From contig JARHVA010003634.1 of NCBI GenBank assembly GCA_037957365.1, forward strand, positions 835,001-899,000: DNA of 64,000 bases, in the 5' to 3' direction. The stretch is from Torreya grandis (taxonomy: Eukaryota; Streptophyta; Pinopsida; Cupressales; Taxaceae). The notes beneath the pieces were generated by a model that did not search any database, was not told the origin of the DNA, and worked only from the letters and a program-made list of their open reading frames with translations. The position numbers and the translations under genes were made by a program. Positions 23,266 to 36,759 of the stretch are shown here, one piece after another (position 1 is the first letter of the stretch; the number at the start of each line of letters is the position of its first letter).

Positions 23266-23951
23266 CTTTAATTTCCCCATTGATGAAATTTTCATATTAA
23301 ATTTATTTATAGTTTTATTGTTTCCTTTTTGAATATATAATAGTAGTGGGGAAGGTTGGATCCATTTCAAGATTGTAATGGTCTATGAGTCTTTTATAGC
23401 ATTCAAACCAACATTTATATCAATGTATCAGGTGGTTTTATTTCTATATTGTCATCCCAATACTATCACCATTTTTCTCTTTGTATCTATGCATCTATAT
23501 TTACTAGATAGCCTTAAATACATTTTCTCAACTGTCTTTTTTGTGCCATCCTCATTCATTATTTACACTTATATATTATGCATGCAGGAGACATAGTTAA
23601 CATCATTCTTTAATTTCCCCATTGATGAAATTTTCATATTAAATTTGTTTATAGTTTTGTTGTTTAATTTTGAATATATAATTGTAGTGGGGAAGGCTGG
23701 ATCATTTTAAGATTGTAATGGTATATGAGTCTTTTGTAGCATTCAAGCCATCATTTATATCAGTGTAATCAGGTGGTTTTATTCCTCTATTGTCATCCAT
23801 AATACTATCACCTTTTTTCTCTTTGCATCTATGCATATATATTTTACTAGATAGCCTTAAATACATTTTCTCAATTGTCTTTTTTGTGCAGTCCTCATGC
23901 ATTATTTTACACTTATATATCATGCATGCAGGAGACATAGTTAGCGTCATT
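23266..23951. repeat. 342-bp tandem duplication inside the LTR element
   Basis: Copy 1 (23266-23607) and copy 2 (23608-23951) both run from ctttaatttccccattgatg to catgcaggagacatagtta. They are more alike than the two LTRs appear to be at some positions, but differ by several bases and short indels. Open frames at 23378-24017 on both strands derive from this duplication. Confidence 0.85.
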
Positions 23952-25790
23952 CATGTTTATCTACGGATTCAAATCCATGTACACAACCATATGTCAATTT
24001 TATTTAGATATAAGTAAAAAAATATTTTGGTATATATATTCTCTAGCAGCATATGAATCTATTCTAGAATCCACCTATCTTTGAAGTGGACGTTGGATGA
24101 AGTTTCTTAACCAAGATTCAATACCTTCATAGGAGTCATGCCTTGCATTGATTTTTGTTTTTTCAACATCATAATCTATAGTTGGTGACTTTTCTTTAGA
24201 TTTTCATCATTCAAATTGAATACTCTATTGTTGACATCTATATCCATGCCATCGATTTAATTCTCCTACCAACTATTAAATTAAATATTTGAAGTTGATA
24301 AGGGATGTGGTGCTACAATATTGTGTGGATATTTTATTATATAGTTTGTGCATGAAATTGATCTCTATTGTCCACATAGCTATCAAGAATTCTTTTGTTT
24401 AGTCTGACATGTTCAACAAAAAGCAAAACATCATTCACAAATTTTTGGTGTGATTATTCTGGGTGTTCAACTGCCACTCTCTAATCAACTCCACCATCAC
24501 TTAGCCTAGCCCCCAAGGATTATTAGGTTTTTTGTTAAAGTTTTCATATCTATGGTATTAGGTATTATATTAGGTGGTTTTAATATAATTCTTGGTTGTA
24601 GTTTTGTAGTATTAAATTATTTTTTAGTTTTAGTGATATGTCTCAATAATAAGATACATTTTTTTATATATCAAAGTGTGTCTATAAAAAATTAAAACTA
24701 AAATAAAATTAATTTTAGCTATTTGGTTATGATTGGCCTTTAGTTTAGAGTTTGATTTTTTTGAATTTTAGAATTTATATAATATTTTTATTTAAATGTT
24801 AAATTAAAATCTTAGTTTTGCGTTAATTATTAAGTCAAGTAAAAAATTTAAAGTTTCAATTTTTTGGGTTTATTATCAAAATAAAAATGAGTCTAGAGTT
24901 GAAAGTTGTGAGTTATTTTACCAATAGTAATTTTCACATAAAAATAGTCAAAGATCTCATTTTGTGTATGGACACATTATTAGGAGACCCAAACATCTTT
25001 GTTTTAAAAGATTCAGTCTTATGGGGGGTTGTATTATCAAAAGAATCAATAGAATGAGCTTCATCAACATTGTTATTGAGTAAGTAGCTTCATTCTACTA
25101 TAGGTTTGAGCATACATGGAGGAATGAGGTCTTTCAATGACCTCTCATCAGTCACCAATGATGGGGCCATACCAATGATGTGATGACATTTTTGTATGGT
25201 GTGTTTTTTAGTTTTTACTATGTGCTTGCAAAATAAGAATAAAAGAAAAATGCAAGTTCATGTAATGTATTTTGTGTGAAATTCTAAACATAATTCCTTG
25301 ATATGAAAATATTGTGAAAGGAAAAAAAACACCAATGTAATTTAGTTCATAGATCTTGAAGGGTTCATGGTAGAGATTTAAAAAACCATAGGAGGTGATA
25401 AATGTTTTGACAACAATTAGGAGTGTAGTTACTCTATAGATCTTGTGACTAGATTAATTATTTATGGAGATGACCCTCAGTGACACATCCATTACAATCA
25501 TGTAAAGTAAATGTAGGATGTGTTTATTTACATAGTAGTGGTCATGTGTAGCATGATTGAATTAGTAGTATGTAGACCTATGAGTATGTGGTGTCATATA
25601 GTTTTGTTCATCTCAATTCTTGGAGGTAGATGGTGTTCCTGTTCATGTCAAGGTTTGTGGTAAACCTATAAAGCCATGGGAGGAGTGAGGCTCTCTTTAT
25701 ATCAAGGTCATGAGCTAAATAGGGCATGCTATAATGGGTGGGCATACTACAGATAAGAGTGTAAATATTTTTGCACCATGTGAAAACCTA
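23952..25790. other. Non-coding interior of LTR element
   Basis: No gag, protease, integrase or RT motif is found on either strand. Bases 25110-25400 resemble 4630-5060 of the gag-only element, in the same order relative to the 3' LTR. Confidence 0.6.
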
Positions 25791-25799
25791 GGGGGGGAA
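25791..25799 (+). promoter_or_regulatory. Polypurine tract
   Basis: GGGGGGGAA abuts the TG of the 3' LTR. Confidence 0.8.
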
Positions 25800-26182
25800 T
25801 GCTAGGAAATATAGCTTTTACAATGTGTAGATCTCAGTATTTACTGAGAGGTACGCAATAATTATTTAAATAGTTTGTTAAAATATTAGAATAATATTAA
25901 GATATTATTTTAGCATATATTATATTGTTGAGATATATTATTAATGAGTTGTAACAATATATCATAAATAAGACTTTGCATAATTAGAGGGATTTGGGCG
26001 ACAATTTTGTGGAGAGATGTTCTCCATAAATATAATAATAATGTTCCTATATATTTTTGTAATGTCCCATACTGATCATTAATCATAACGAAAGAAATAT
26101 ACAATAGACTATTATTATGTGTTAAATATATTCTTGATGTACATGTGTTAAATCTATGTATTAACTCCTCTAAAACACACCA
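25800..26182 (+). repeat. 3' LTR of non-coding element
   Basis: Begins TGCTAGGAAATATAGC, matching the 5' LTR with substitutions, and ends CACACCA before TGTTT. The - strand frame at 25910-26104 is incidental. Confidence 0.9.
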
Positions 26183-26187
26183 TGTTT

Positions 26188-29100
26188 CTAAATGAAAAGC
26201 TACCCGATCTCATCAAAGTAATTTTTGATCAATACAGACAAGATATATTATCTTTTACATTTTTGTTATGACATTTTTAACTACATGGAAGTTTTACTCT
26301 TAATTTAGACAACATCATCAGGTCTATCAACAAGTATTTCTTGGTTCATCTATTTTTATTTTTATTTTTTAAATTAATTTCAAAAAAGAAAATAAAAAAA
26401 GATAAAACATAGACCAAAAAATCAATGTAACAAATTTGTTACTCACATTAATTACAATCTAGTTTCTTTTTTTTAAGAATATAGTTATTGCTTTGATTAA
26501 TTTTTATTGTACATGGTAGTTTTAATAGAGATTGATGCACTCCTCGATTTTCATTTCTTTACAAGAAACCCAACAACTAACAATATGCAAGCTCATGCAT
26601 GTGGATTGTAAATAATGGAATACTTGTTTGAAGGCATAATCTAAGCAAGGATGTTTATAATTTTGAAAACAATAGGAACAACAAATTTGGACATGTTTTA
26701 TTCAATGCAAGTAATCTTTTCTTATATCTTAGACTTTTTGATCTCTATATATTTGTTCTCTTGTTTGGACAAATTTTTTAATATCATGACCAATGCATTG
26801 GAGAATAAAGGCCACTGTTAGTTAGATCCATCTTGATCTTGCATCTATTTTTTAAATAAATAACAAAGTTTTTAGATAGTATTGCAATGTCCTAGTTTTA
26901 ATCTACACATGTGATGTATTAGAAGTTGGTTGAAAAAATATCATTGTTTGGGTTATGTCGTGACATAATTTTCTAATCTTTATATGTTTTTATTTTGATC
27001 ATTTATAATACAGTAAATTGAGACTTTATTTAACGCATTTTCAAGTTGTTCAATATTATTATTGAGTAAGAGGAGGATGTGTTGAAATCTTGATTGTTAT
27101 TATAGATTATTTTAACTATGAATTTTCCATAAATAAACTTATTCTTAAACATTATCTATGAATTATGCATGATGGTTTAGCTTCTGTGATTTGTTTGTTA
27201 TATATGCATTTGTACAGATAGATTGTAGGTGTAGTTTTCAATGTTGTTGCCAGAAAAGAACTTGATAATGAGTGATAATTATGAATTATGTCATTTTATC
27301 TTTTAATATGCTAGATTTAGGTTTCTCAATACTTATAGATATTATTTTCTATAACAAAGCTAGCCATGTAAATGGTTCCTACATAATGAAGACAATTTTT
27401 GATATTGTAATTCTGATAGTCTTGGTGTAAACTATATATTTAATATTGGTTTCTCTATTTTAATTATGATTTTGATGGTGGAGAATTTTTGGGTGTTAAT
27501 AAATCAAGACATATTTTATTTTCTTATTTGAATGTTTCTTTCATGTTCATGCAGACTTATTGTATTCATGCATACTCATTGTATAGCTATAGACGTGTGC
27601 ATGCTAAGGTTTTATTGTCAAAAGAAAAATATTTAGAATAGGCTAAGGAATGTGTTGAATATAGATAAGCATGATAAGATTATTTTTCTTACATTTATGG
27701 TTAAGGTGGAGTTAACTTCTTTATAGTGGATGTGTCTTTTGGCTTGGCTATGAATTGTGTCATGTGACTCAGTTATATAAAAAAATATTTTAGCATTTTA
27801 TTTATATTCATCAAAACTATCTAGATAAACTTATTCTAATAGTTAATTCACATTTATTTATGATTGTCATTATTTTTATAAACTCAATGCTTCAACTCAA
27901 ACATTATTTGATAGGTTTTAAATAGATTGAAAATATTTTCAAGATGGTTTGTTTCTATCTGACTAAATTTATGACATTATCTGAACATTGTCACATTTGA
28001 CAGATGGACCAAAAACTTGTCATTCATAAGAAAATGATTTTTTCTCATTCTAAATTTTTTTTGTGTTTAGATCTATCATTGAATTTACTATAGTTTAAGT
28101 AATCATTTCAAGCAAGTGTAGTGGAATTGCTATCTCTAGTTTATTGGTTATGGTTTTTTCCTCCATGTTTAATGTATTTTACTAGTTTATACTTTTCAAA
28201 GCTACTGACTTGAAGAAATGTCCTTTACTTTGGTGTATGGTTATATCACATCATTGCTAACATTCTTAAAATATGTAAAGTCCATTGATGGATCCGCTTA
28301 TACTATGATATATGAAATCAGTTAGATATTTGTATTCAGATCATGTATGGCATAGTTATTATTATATTACTATATTTATGGATTTAGTTGGGTGTTTAGA
28401 TTTGTTTTCATAATATTATGTTGTATTTTCAATATATGAATACATATTTATGCAACTAATTATTTCTATTTTTTATTGCAATTATCTTTTTGAACCTTAA
28501 AATTATAATTTATGAGGATGTGAGACAAAAATTATTTCAATATCATTTTGATTATGCATAGATGCTAGCATGTCTTCAATTTTCTATTTGATTATTAATC
28601 ATTTTAGATAAAAATATAACTCTATGTAGACATTAGAAAAATCAAATTATGTGATCATTGAATAACCAAGGTGAATATTCATGCTACTATTATGTTTGGG
28701 AAAGTATTGGAATTCTTATTAGAATTCGAATGGTTCCATAACTAAAATATGTAAGTTAATTATTTATTTCAATGCAATAAATAAAATTTAAACTTATTAT
28801 TGAGATATTTTGTTAGATGAGGACATGGATGCATATGAACATAAAATTTGGGTACTTTGAAAATCTATGTTTATAATTAATTATATTGATTATGTCATCA
28901 ACAAAATAAAAAATATGCTTTTCTAGTTTGGACAATAAAGTTCTTGCATATAATTGAAACATGCATGGCATTAAGATAACAACATGAACAACATATATCT
29001 AAAAAAAAAACTAGATGACATCATCTTATATAGGATTCCTTGGCATTTTTTGTTAAATTTAAAATACAGTAAATTTATAGTAATATTTAGTGATCGAATA

Positions 29101-29861
29101 GTGAATTGAATAATTGTGTTGAATTGAACTAGTTTTTTTTGTGTATAAGTTGTATCTATACCTATGTGGACCAAATTTAACTAAATATATATCTATAGAA
29201 ACATACAATGATGAGAGTTTGATGAAAACTAGAGTATGATTTCAATGTGGAGTCCTATCAGACATTAACACTATTACCTTATTGTCAAAAACACATAAAT
29301 AGTATATGAGAACTTGTAGATAAGTGTAGAAATGATCAATAATTAAAAAAAAAAGAAAGAGCTTACTAATAAAATATAATAGCTAAACAAATCATAATCA
29401 TGAAAAACATATACTGGCAAAGTGTTGATTTGATTAATCATAGCATTATTAATAGTTTAAACATGCAAATGAAATGAAATAAAACACAGAAAAGAGGCTT
29501 ATATAGAAATAGAGCCTATATTTGCTAAAAAAAATTAAAAATATTAAAATTATCAGTCTAGATTGTTGTTACAAACTAGAATGCAGAGAGTTTACAAAAG
29601 CACATCCGATCTTTTTTTCTTGTTCCTAAAAATAAAAAAATGTTATTCTATAAATAGACAAACTAGGACTTACCTCAAAAAATCATAAAGATCTCATCTT
29701 GGGTCACATCAACTACTCATTGTAATCACAACCATATTTCAAAAAAATATTTGAATAAATCCACAACAAATCTATAAGAATCCCCTCAAAGCATGGAAAA
29801 CTAGCTAAGAAGTGTTATCTCCTAACTATATTGATTGGGAATTCTCAAACATTAGTGTGAT
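26188..29861. other. Unassigned AT-rich DNA
   Basis: No domain, LTR pair, tRNA or clear tandem repeat is visible. Occasional frames such as 28971-29174 on the - strand have no recognisable content. Confidence 0.4.
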
Positions 29862-30087
29862 CTATAGAAGATCAAATTCCTTGTCTACCTTGGCCAGGTT
29901 CATTTGATTCTCTTTGAAGATTACCTTTGCATGAGTTTCTAGTCTCTAAGAGACTTGAAAAATTGCATCCATTGAGGCCTGAACTCTTGAAACTTGGTTG
30001 ATACTTTTAGTGCATTAGATTGAGAGATCCAATCTACTCGAGATCCTTTTTGGTTTTCTCTCACCATTTTCTCTTTCATAAATTGGT
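29862..30087 (-). pseudogene. Unidentified coiled-coil-like protein relic
   Basis: One - strand frame reads PIYERENGERKPKRISSRL, then SINQVSRVQASMDAIFQV and RLETHAKVIFKENQMNLAKV followed by DKEFDLL and a stop. Only two internal stops interrupt about 75 codons, and heptad-like hydrophobic spacing is visible. The pattern of a basic segment followed by a helical segment reminds me of plant retrotransposon gag N termini, but I cannot name a family. No LTRs were found around it. Confidence 0.4.
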
Positions 30088-32321
30088 TGAATTGATGTAG
30101 ATGGACTCTAAATTCATCTTATCCATATAGACTATAATCCAGGGGGACTTGAGATCTTTGTACTCCATTTTTCCCCATAGGTGCATATCCAGTCACAAAA
30201 AGTAATGAAACATTCTATGAATTAGAATTATGTTTTCATTTTTTCCTTGATAACTTAAAAAAGCCCTTGAAATTTAGAGAAATTTTGAATTATAAAATAG
30301 GGCATGGAATAAAAATTTTTAGGTCTGAGTATTCTTACATTCAAAATAGTTTCACACTTAAAATATTAGCTAAAAAAATTAATTAGGATGTAAAGGAGAT
30401 AGAAATAGATGTTTGAGTTAGAAGGAAACTTAAATATGCACCAAAATAGTTAGCTTTAATGTTGATAAAGGCCAAAAATATGTTTTAGTACCATCGGGCC
30501 TGCAATCACCACAAAATTTGTACATGGTAATACCTGACAGATACACATTCAATACTGACATTAGGATAAGGTATTTTAAGGCCATAATTTACTCATTCTA
30601 GAATTGCTGCTAAAAATTGCTATAGCTATTGAAATCCAGGTCTACTATCTATAAATTTTAATTTGTTCTTAATTCCATGTATTGTTTCACCCAATTTCAA
30701 CATTTTCTCATGACTCATGGGGACTTAAGCCTAGAGCTTCATGATGAAATCCTTAAATATTTACCACTTTAACTCATCCTATTCAACAAGTAGGAAATAT
30801 CTTTCATTTTCCAAAAATATTTTTTTTTGACTTAAAACAATATGCCATTATAGAACATGTGTATGCCTATGTGTTCACTACGTGTGCAAATTATAGAAAC
30901 TGAGCATTAATCAGAATCTTGTTTAAGGTGTCACTCCACTTGCAGTACTAATTCTCTTCTACTATCTATAAAAAGCACATATATATTCCAATTTATAAAG
31001 CTCACAACCTTTGTGATAGATCTTAGAGCAAATTCTGCATAAATTCAATAAGAAAGCATAGGCTTTGATTGAACCTATACTCCACATTTATAAATAGAAA
31101 GATTTGCCTACACAAATTAAGAATTATCTTTAACCTCGCATATGAAGATGACCAAAATCTTTACATATGGGCAAAAATCAAGGGAAATATCAGGATACTT
31201 GTAGACCAATTAAAGAATACGTGACACCAACTTAAACTTCTTTGTCACTATCTTAGTTTCCCATAGTAATGCTTTTTATTCTTGTAGTCTGATAGACACT
31301 TTGTATACTTAACTATTTATCTTTAGGTCTATTGATAAAAATAGTTATGGAGCCATGCAACAATAATTCCATTGAGATACACAAAGAATTTTACAAGGGA
31401 AGCAAGCAGAAATAGTAGGCAGTGCAAATTATGTCGACAAACTTGCTTGTATTTGCTAATAGCCCATACCTTTAGCAAATATTTTCACTATTTGAATACG
31501 GAGGTAATTTTTAACACCAAACTACTAAAAATCTTTAAATCAACTAAATCATTAAACCTAACTTAATTTTTTCTCATAATGGTGTTATTTCATGAAAAGT
31601 TCAATTTTCATCTAAATTAGTTATAAAATGGTTACATTCATTTATAATTGTACCATTGATTTATGGATCGCTACTTTCCCATTTAATGGATTTGTAAAAA
31701 TAGAGTTAAGGGTATTGAAACAATTATATGTAAGGTTATAGAATATACAATTCAAAGATTTTGAAGTGATTGAGTTTGCAGATTTATAGTAATAAGAGTG
31801 GAATATTTTTTTATAATTATGTGGAAGGTATTAAATAAAAAAAGGTTATAAATAATGAATCTTAATGTGTCTTTAAATAATTATAATTATTAATTATATT
31901 GATTATTTATAAACATTTATATGCTACACGTAATTGAATGCAATTTATTTATTTGAATTTATTTCTTTTACATGATTAATAATTACTTAATATTAACACT
32001 TAGATATAGAGGATCATTCTCGAATGAATAAATGAGTAAATGGTGGAGATTCTAGAATCAAAAAACAATAAAATAAGGTTACAAAAAAATAAATGAGAAT
32101 ATTGAATATGAAGACAACATTGACTATAATTTCCAATAATAGAATTTGCATTAGGCATTGGTCAGGTGATAAGTGTCTCTCTTTTTGTTTTAGTAAAGCT
32201 CGGTATAAACCAAGGTGAGTCAGGGACATTTAACCAAACAATGTAGGTTGTTTTGCTTACAACTATAATTTTTTTCTACAAATTGTTTTCCCTCTCGCTT
32301 TAATTTCTCCTAAATACCATT
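30088..32321. other. Unassigned DNA
   Basis: No gene, repeat pair or element edge recognised. The frame at 31372-31566 has no family resemblance. The upstream part of the dirigent relic may extend a little into its right end. Confidence 0.4.
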
Positions 32322-32790
32322 GGAGATGAAAGAAAAAGTAGTAAACCCAACTTCATTTTCTACTTGCATGATGATCTAAATGGAAATATTGTGACAGTAG
32401 TAGCTATGGTATGAGTGAATGAGTATTCTTTAGGTATAGACCATTTTGGAACCATAATGGTCTTAGATGATTATGTCAATCAGCAAGCTCAAATTTCCTC
32501 TAAGCTTTTGGGAAGAGTCAAAGGAATGTATTTTAATGTAGATGTGAGTGTAGGTGTATCTTCTCACCTAGTTATATGGACACTAATTGTTTTCTATAAT
32601 GATAATAAAAAGTTTAACAGTTATGACACACTGTAGTTATTGGGTTAAAAAACCTACTATGAGCATCAACATGAAATATTTGTATTTGAAGGTATTGGAA
32701 AATTTAGATTTTTATCATGGTTATGCAATCCTGATCACTAAATATTTTGATGGATCTAATTATATTACCAAAATTAATATTACAATCTAG
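32322..32790 (+). pseudogene. Dirigent-like protein pseudogene
   Basis: A frame from 32322 reads NFIFYLHDDLNGNI (family: H-F-Y-x-H-D-x-x-x-G-x-N), a TGA at 32412, then HFGTIMVLDDYV, SSKLLGRVKGMYFNVDV, WTLIVFYNDNKKFNSYDTL and KTYYEHQHEIFVFEGIGKFR. After a frameshift near 32690 comes FYHGYAILITKYFDG, ending NITI and a stop at 32788-32790. These are, in order, the FG-x-x-x-V-x-DD, GR-x-QG-x-Y, G-x-I-x-V-x-G-G-T-G-x-F and R-G-Y-A-x-x-x-T strands of the dirigent beta barrel. Dirigents are secreted proteins that steer stereoselective coupling in lignan biosynthesis. The signal peptide is not found and the usual C-terminal VLHY is missing. At least three stops and one frameshift show it is dead. No introns are evident, as usual for the family; a processed copy is possible. 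Confidence 0.8.
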
Positions 32791-34609
32791 AAATAGATAA
32801 TTGATGATGAATAGTTTAAGTTTTATAAATGTGTTTGCTTGTTTTTTATTTAATAGGGTTAAAGGTCATGGGTTTTTAATCTTATAGAATTTTTTACAAT
32901 GGAGATAAAGATAACAACATTTATGATAAAATCGTATGCATCTATCAATGAGAAATTGGATATGATCTGATATTTTTAGCTTTGAACATTATTTAAGTCT
33001 TTGCTTTTAAACATTGAAAAAAAATTGTAGGTGTGTTGGCATAAAAAATTGGAACATTGTATTTTTTGTGAGGGTCACTTTACACCATTTGGAAAAAACC
33101 ATCCATTGAGCGTGGGGTAGACTCCAAATTTTTTGTAGTGTGTGGTAACTATCACTTCACACCATCTAAATAATTACAAAGATTTAATCAAGCTAAACTA
33201 AACAATACTAATGTGGTGTGTGGTGACTAACATATTAGAGTAGACAACTTTGAATCATTAAGCTAAACTAATGTTTTTCTCCTTTAAACAAAATGAAGAT
33301 AAAATTTTCAATATACCTCGTGAATGAGTGGAAACAATATCCAACGAATTATAAATATAAACCCATACAAATTGATGTATGTAAGTCCTACGAATTATGG
33401 ACAAATTGATGCAAATTATTAAATCATGAAATAAATGTAAGTTATAAAAATGATCCTTCTTTCTCCATTTAAGGAGTAGGAGGTTATCCATGTGTTTATT
33501 TACCTCACGATGTTTGTTATACATTCCTAATATCATATACAAAGGGAAACAATAGTATTACCATTCATAGAAATGATAATATTACTATTCATGGAATAAT
33601 ATTTCAAATTTATAATAGAATTCAATCTTTTTAGGGGCATCCACGTTCTAGCAAGCCAAATTCCACATCTTTTAATAGTAGTGGAAGATTGAATAGTATT
33701 AATAACAATAAGTGTTTATCTCTAGTTCTAGTTATATACAAATTACACATGTTTTTATTGTGATTTCACATTATGTAACTATGGTTTTGTAGGGAGTTAT
33801 GATTCTGTATAAAATTAAATTACTAACCCCTTTTGTTTCAAGACCTCTCAAGACCAAGGCACCCCATTATGTTTTTTAACCTTTGTGCTTGTAGGAGGGT
33901 TGTCAAAAGAGCTATATTTAAGTTTTATTATTTTGTATATATTTTCTTGTTATGTACAATTTGATTGTTTATACTTGTGTTTTCCTCACATAAAATAATT
34001 AATCAATAAATTAATCATGTTGTGCCTATTTTTTACCCCCACCTAAGTCTAGGATACCACATGACATGGAATTCATCCCATCTATGGGCCTAATAAGTAG
34101 TGGGAAGTGATGTAGATTTCATCACCATGCACTAGACCAAACTCTGTGTTTTAATGGAGAATAAATCAGGAGAGATATAATTTAGTGCATAAGTAGAATT
34201 CCCCATAAAGAGTTATATGGAATAAGGGGTGGTTAAGCTAAAATATGTAGGTTAGTTATACATCATCCTATACCAAGTTGGGACCTAATGTACATTCACA
34301 TATATAGGGGATGTACCTAAAAACCATTGTGAAAACCTAACATAGGACACATTGACCATAACAGGTATTTCACTATAGGGGCAGGATAAACCCCTGAGAA
34401 TACATTAAGTGCAAATGGGGTCGAGAGGGTTTGGTTGATTCTGTAACTAGTCAATAGCCTACATCGTCACTTGATAAGCCATCAAATACTGTGAGTTTTG
34501 GGTTACACACCTTATTAAATTTAGTAGCTTTATGACTTGTTGTTATGTGTGTTGTTTGAGTTTTGCGTTAGACCCATATTATTTGCAAACTGAGTTGCCC
34601 ATACCCCAA
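32791..34609. other. Unassigned DNA
   Basis: No gene seen. Small local duplications occur, for example ttaccattcatagaaatgataatatt / ttactattcatggaataatattt near 33560-33600. The - strand frame at 33258-33542 resembles nothing known. Confidence 0.4.
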
Positions 34610-35110
34610 TTTGTGTATGACACCTTAGATACCCATAGCTTAATATCCATTCTCATCATTCAAAACCACACTTATCTTACATCTTATGCTCATTTCATAT
34701 CTTCCACATCCTAATCTTCCATCTTTTATATAATTTACTATCCATATTATATTCTTTATCTACCCCATTATATCTTAAACTATGTCCATCCTATATCATC
34801 TACCCATCTTGTATTTTCCACCTATCTCACAATTTATACTTTTTATCCTAGACATCATCTAATATCTAGTCTATATTCTTCCATCTAGCACCCATGTTAC
34901 ATCTTTCACACATTTCATATCCAATAACATTCACATCTTTATCTTAATTAATTTGCATAACCCATCTTATCTATCATATATCTTCCCAAACAACATCCCA
35001 TATTTACCACATATTCTCCAATCGCCTAACACCCATCCTATAGTTTATGAATATCTTATCTTCCATCCTCCATTTATCTCATATTCTCCCATCATCTTTT
35101 AATACTATAT
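34610..35110. repeat. Degenerate pyrimidine-rich repeat (cat-ctt-ccat type)
   Basis: About 500 bp built from variants of catcttatatcttccatc and catctcatattcttccatc, strongly C/T biased on the + strand and irregular in period. It looks like an old minisatellite. Not coding. Confidence 0.65.
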
Positions 35111-35276
35111 TTAGTCATGGAATCAAGTTCTAGTGGTCACCGATCCTTTTAAATATTTATTATCACTTCCTAATTCCTTGGACTAGGTATGATCAACATA
35201 CATAATTTTATCAATATTTTAATCTAGCACCCATCACTCATTCCTATCAAGTGACTTCTTCCCCTAACATCCTTGC

Positions 35277-35280
<4 letters not shown>

Positions 35281-35320
<40 letters not shown>
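35281..35320. repeat. (AT)n microsatellite
   Basis: Twenty uninterrupted AT dinucleotides. Confidence 0.97.
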
Positions 35321-35323
<3 letters not shown>

Positions 35324-36759
35324 ATCACTCTCTTTGACCACTAATGGATTTGGTTTCTAGACTGAATTAGTATTCAAAACTTTCACATCACCTATCACAC
35401 TTCATCACATCTATTTTTACCTCATCCAAAATGGTGATACATAATTGTGCCCAACTCAAGATTGGCCAAGCTTCCAACCAAGCACAACTGTCTATTGGAA
35501 GCCATTATCATAATCAAGTAAGTAATACAACCATTATCAATTTTGTATCAAGGATTTGTTTGAAAATATTGGAGAGGAGCCATGTAGAGTTAAAATTATA
35601 GTGAGATCATTCTTAACATTTTGATTACCTCTTTTATCCCCTCCTATTGATGTTTTTAGATTTTAAGTTTTTATTACGAAAAATAGTAATAAGAGTTGAA
35701 TCTAACATATCATATCTACTACAAGGCCTCATCCTAAATATTGAGTTTGTAATTTTATTCCATGTTTATCACTTCTTGAACTGACAATAATGGGGATTAT
35801 TGATAGACTAATTACCACTATAAATAGACCTTATACAAGAACCCATCATATTGGTGCACTATTGGATATCTTCACACTTTCCTACATGTTTTCTACCTAT
35901 ACCTACATATTAAAAATTTATTCCAAAATTTTAAACATTTTTTTCTCACATAAAAATCCTTATCCATTATAAATATGTGGTCTAATGTCTAATAACATAA
36001 TTTTATTATTTTTTAATTAAAATATTCCTTGGAAATATAATCATCATGATGATGTAATGGCTAGTGATTATCCTTTAACTACAATTGATATTAATGATGA
36101 TCATGTGATGTTCAACATAAAAAAACTAGGTAATCCTTATATGGATTATATATTATTAATAAACCTCCCCAATGAAAACAATATCAATATCTGAGTCCAA
36201 AGTAGAAAGGATTAATTTGTAATGGCAAGGGTTGTATAATGTTCAAGTGTTATTTGTGTGCCCTGTATGATCAACATTACACTTTAGATTTTAGATCTCA
36301 TTATAGTGAATAACAAAGGTAAAAAACTCAAATATTTTCCATTACTCCTCACAAATCTGCACTTCCATGATGAATAATGGAATCTTTTATTTCTTTCTGC
36401 AAACACGTGTTGGGTGATGTATAAATCAAAGTTGAGAATAATTGTATGTTAACTAAAATAAGTTTTGTTTTTAATCTATCTTGATTCTCTATGTATATTT
36501 ATTATTCATATTTAAAATATTCTAAACACTAATTTAACCCTTAGCACTTTTTAATTTAACCTAGCAGAGTTGTCATATGTAGTGGAAAATAAAAATATTT
36601 TCTTTTGAAACTTGACATGGTACTTTTGTGTGGCATAGACTAGTACATTGACTCATGCCAACTAGTATTAGGGGAAAGTTTTTTGAATTCTAGTTTTATA
36701 AAATAATTAAAAACTATTTGATACAGTTTTGTGCAGGTGCAAAGTTCAAAACTTATAAG
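35321..36759. other. Unassigned DNA
   Basis: No readable domain or repeat. It forms the left flank of the transposase-like relic; no terminal inverted repeat could be recognised by eye. Confidence 0.4.

Larger units (their letters stand above)
22802..26182 (+). mobile_element. Non-coding LTR retrotransposon with perfect 5-bp TSD
   Basis: LTRs of 392 bp (22802-23193) and 383 bp (25800-26182), a copia-type primer site, a G-rich purine tract and exact TGTTT target duplications define the whole element. The 2.6-kb interior has no gag or pol that I can read, so it is a non-autonomous derivative that used enzymes from a copia relative. The interior carries a 342-bp direct tandem duplication and a 3' stretch related to the gag-only element at 3088-5442. 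Confidence 0.9.

Noticed and set aside
23378..24017. Open frames of 72-82 codons on both strands
   Set aside because: They arise from the 342-bp tandem duplication within a non-coding LTR element and lack domain patterns.
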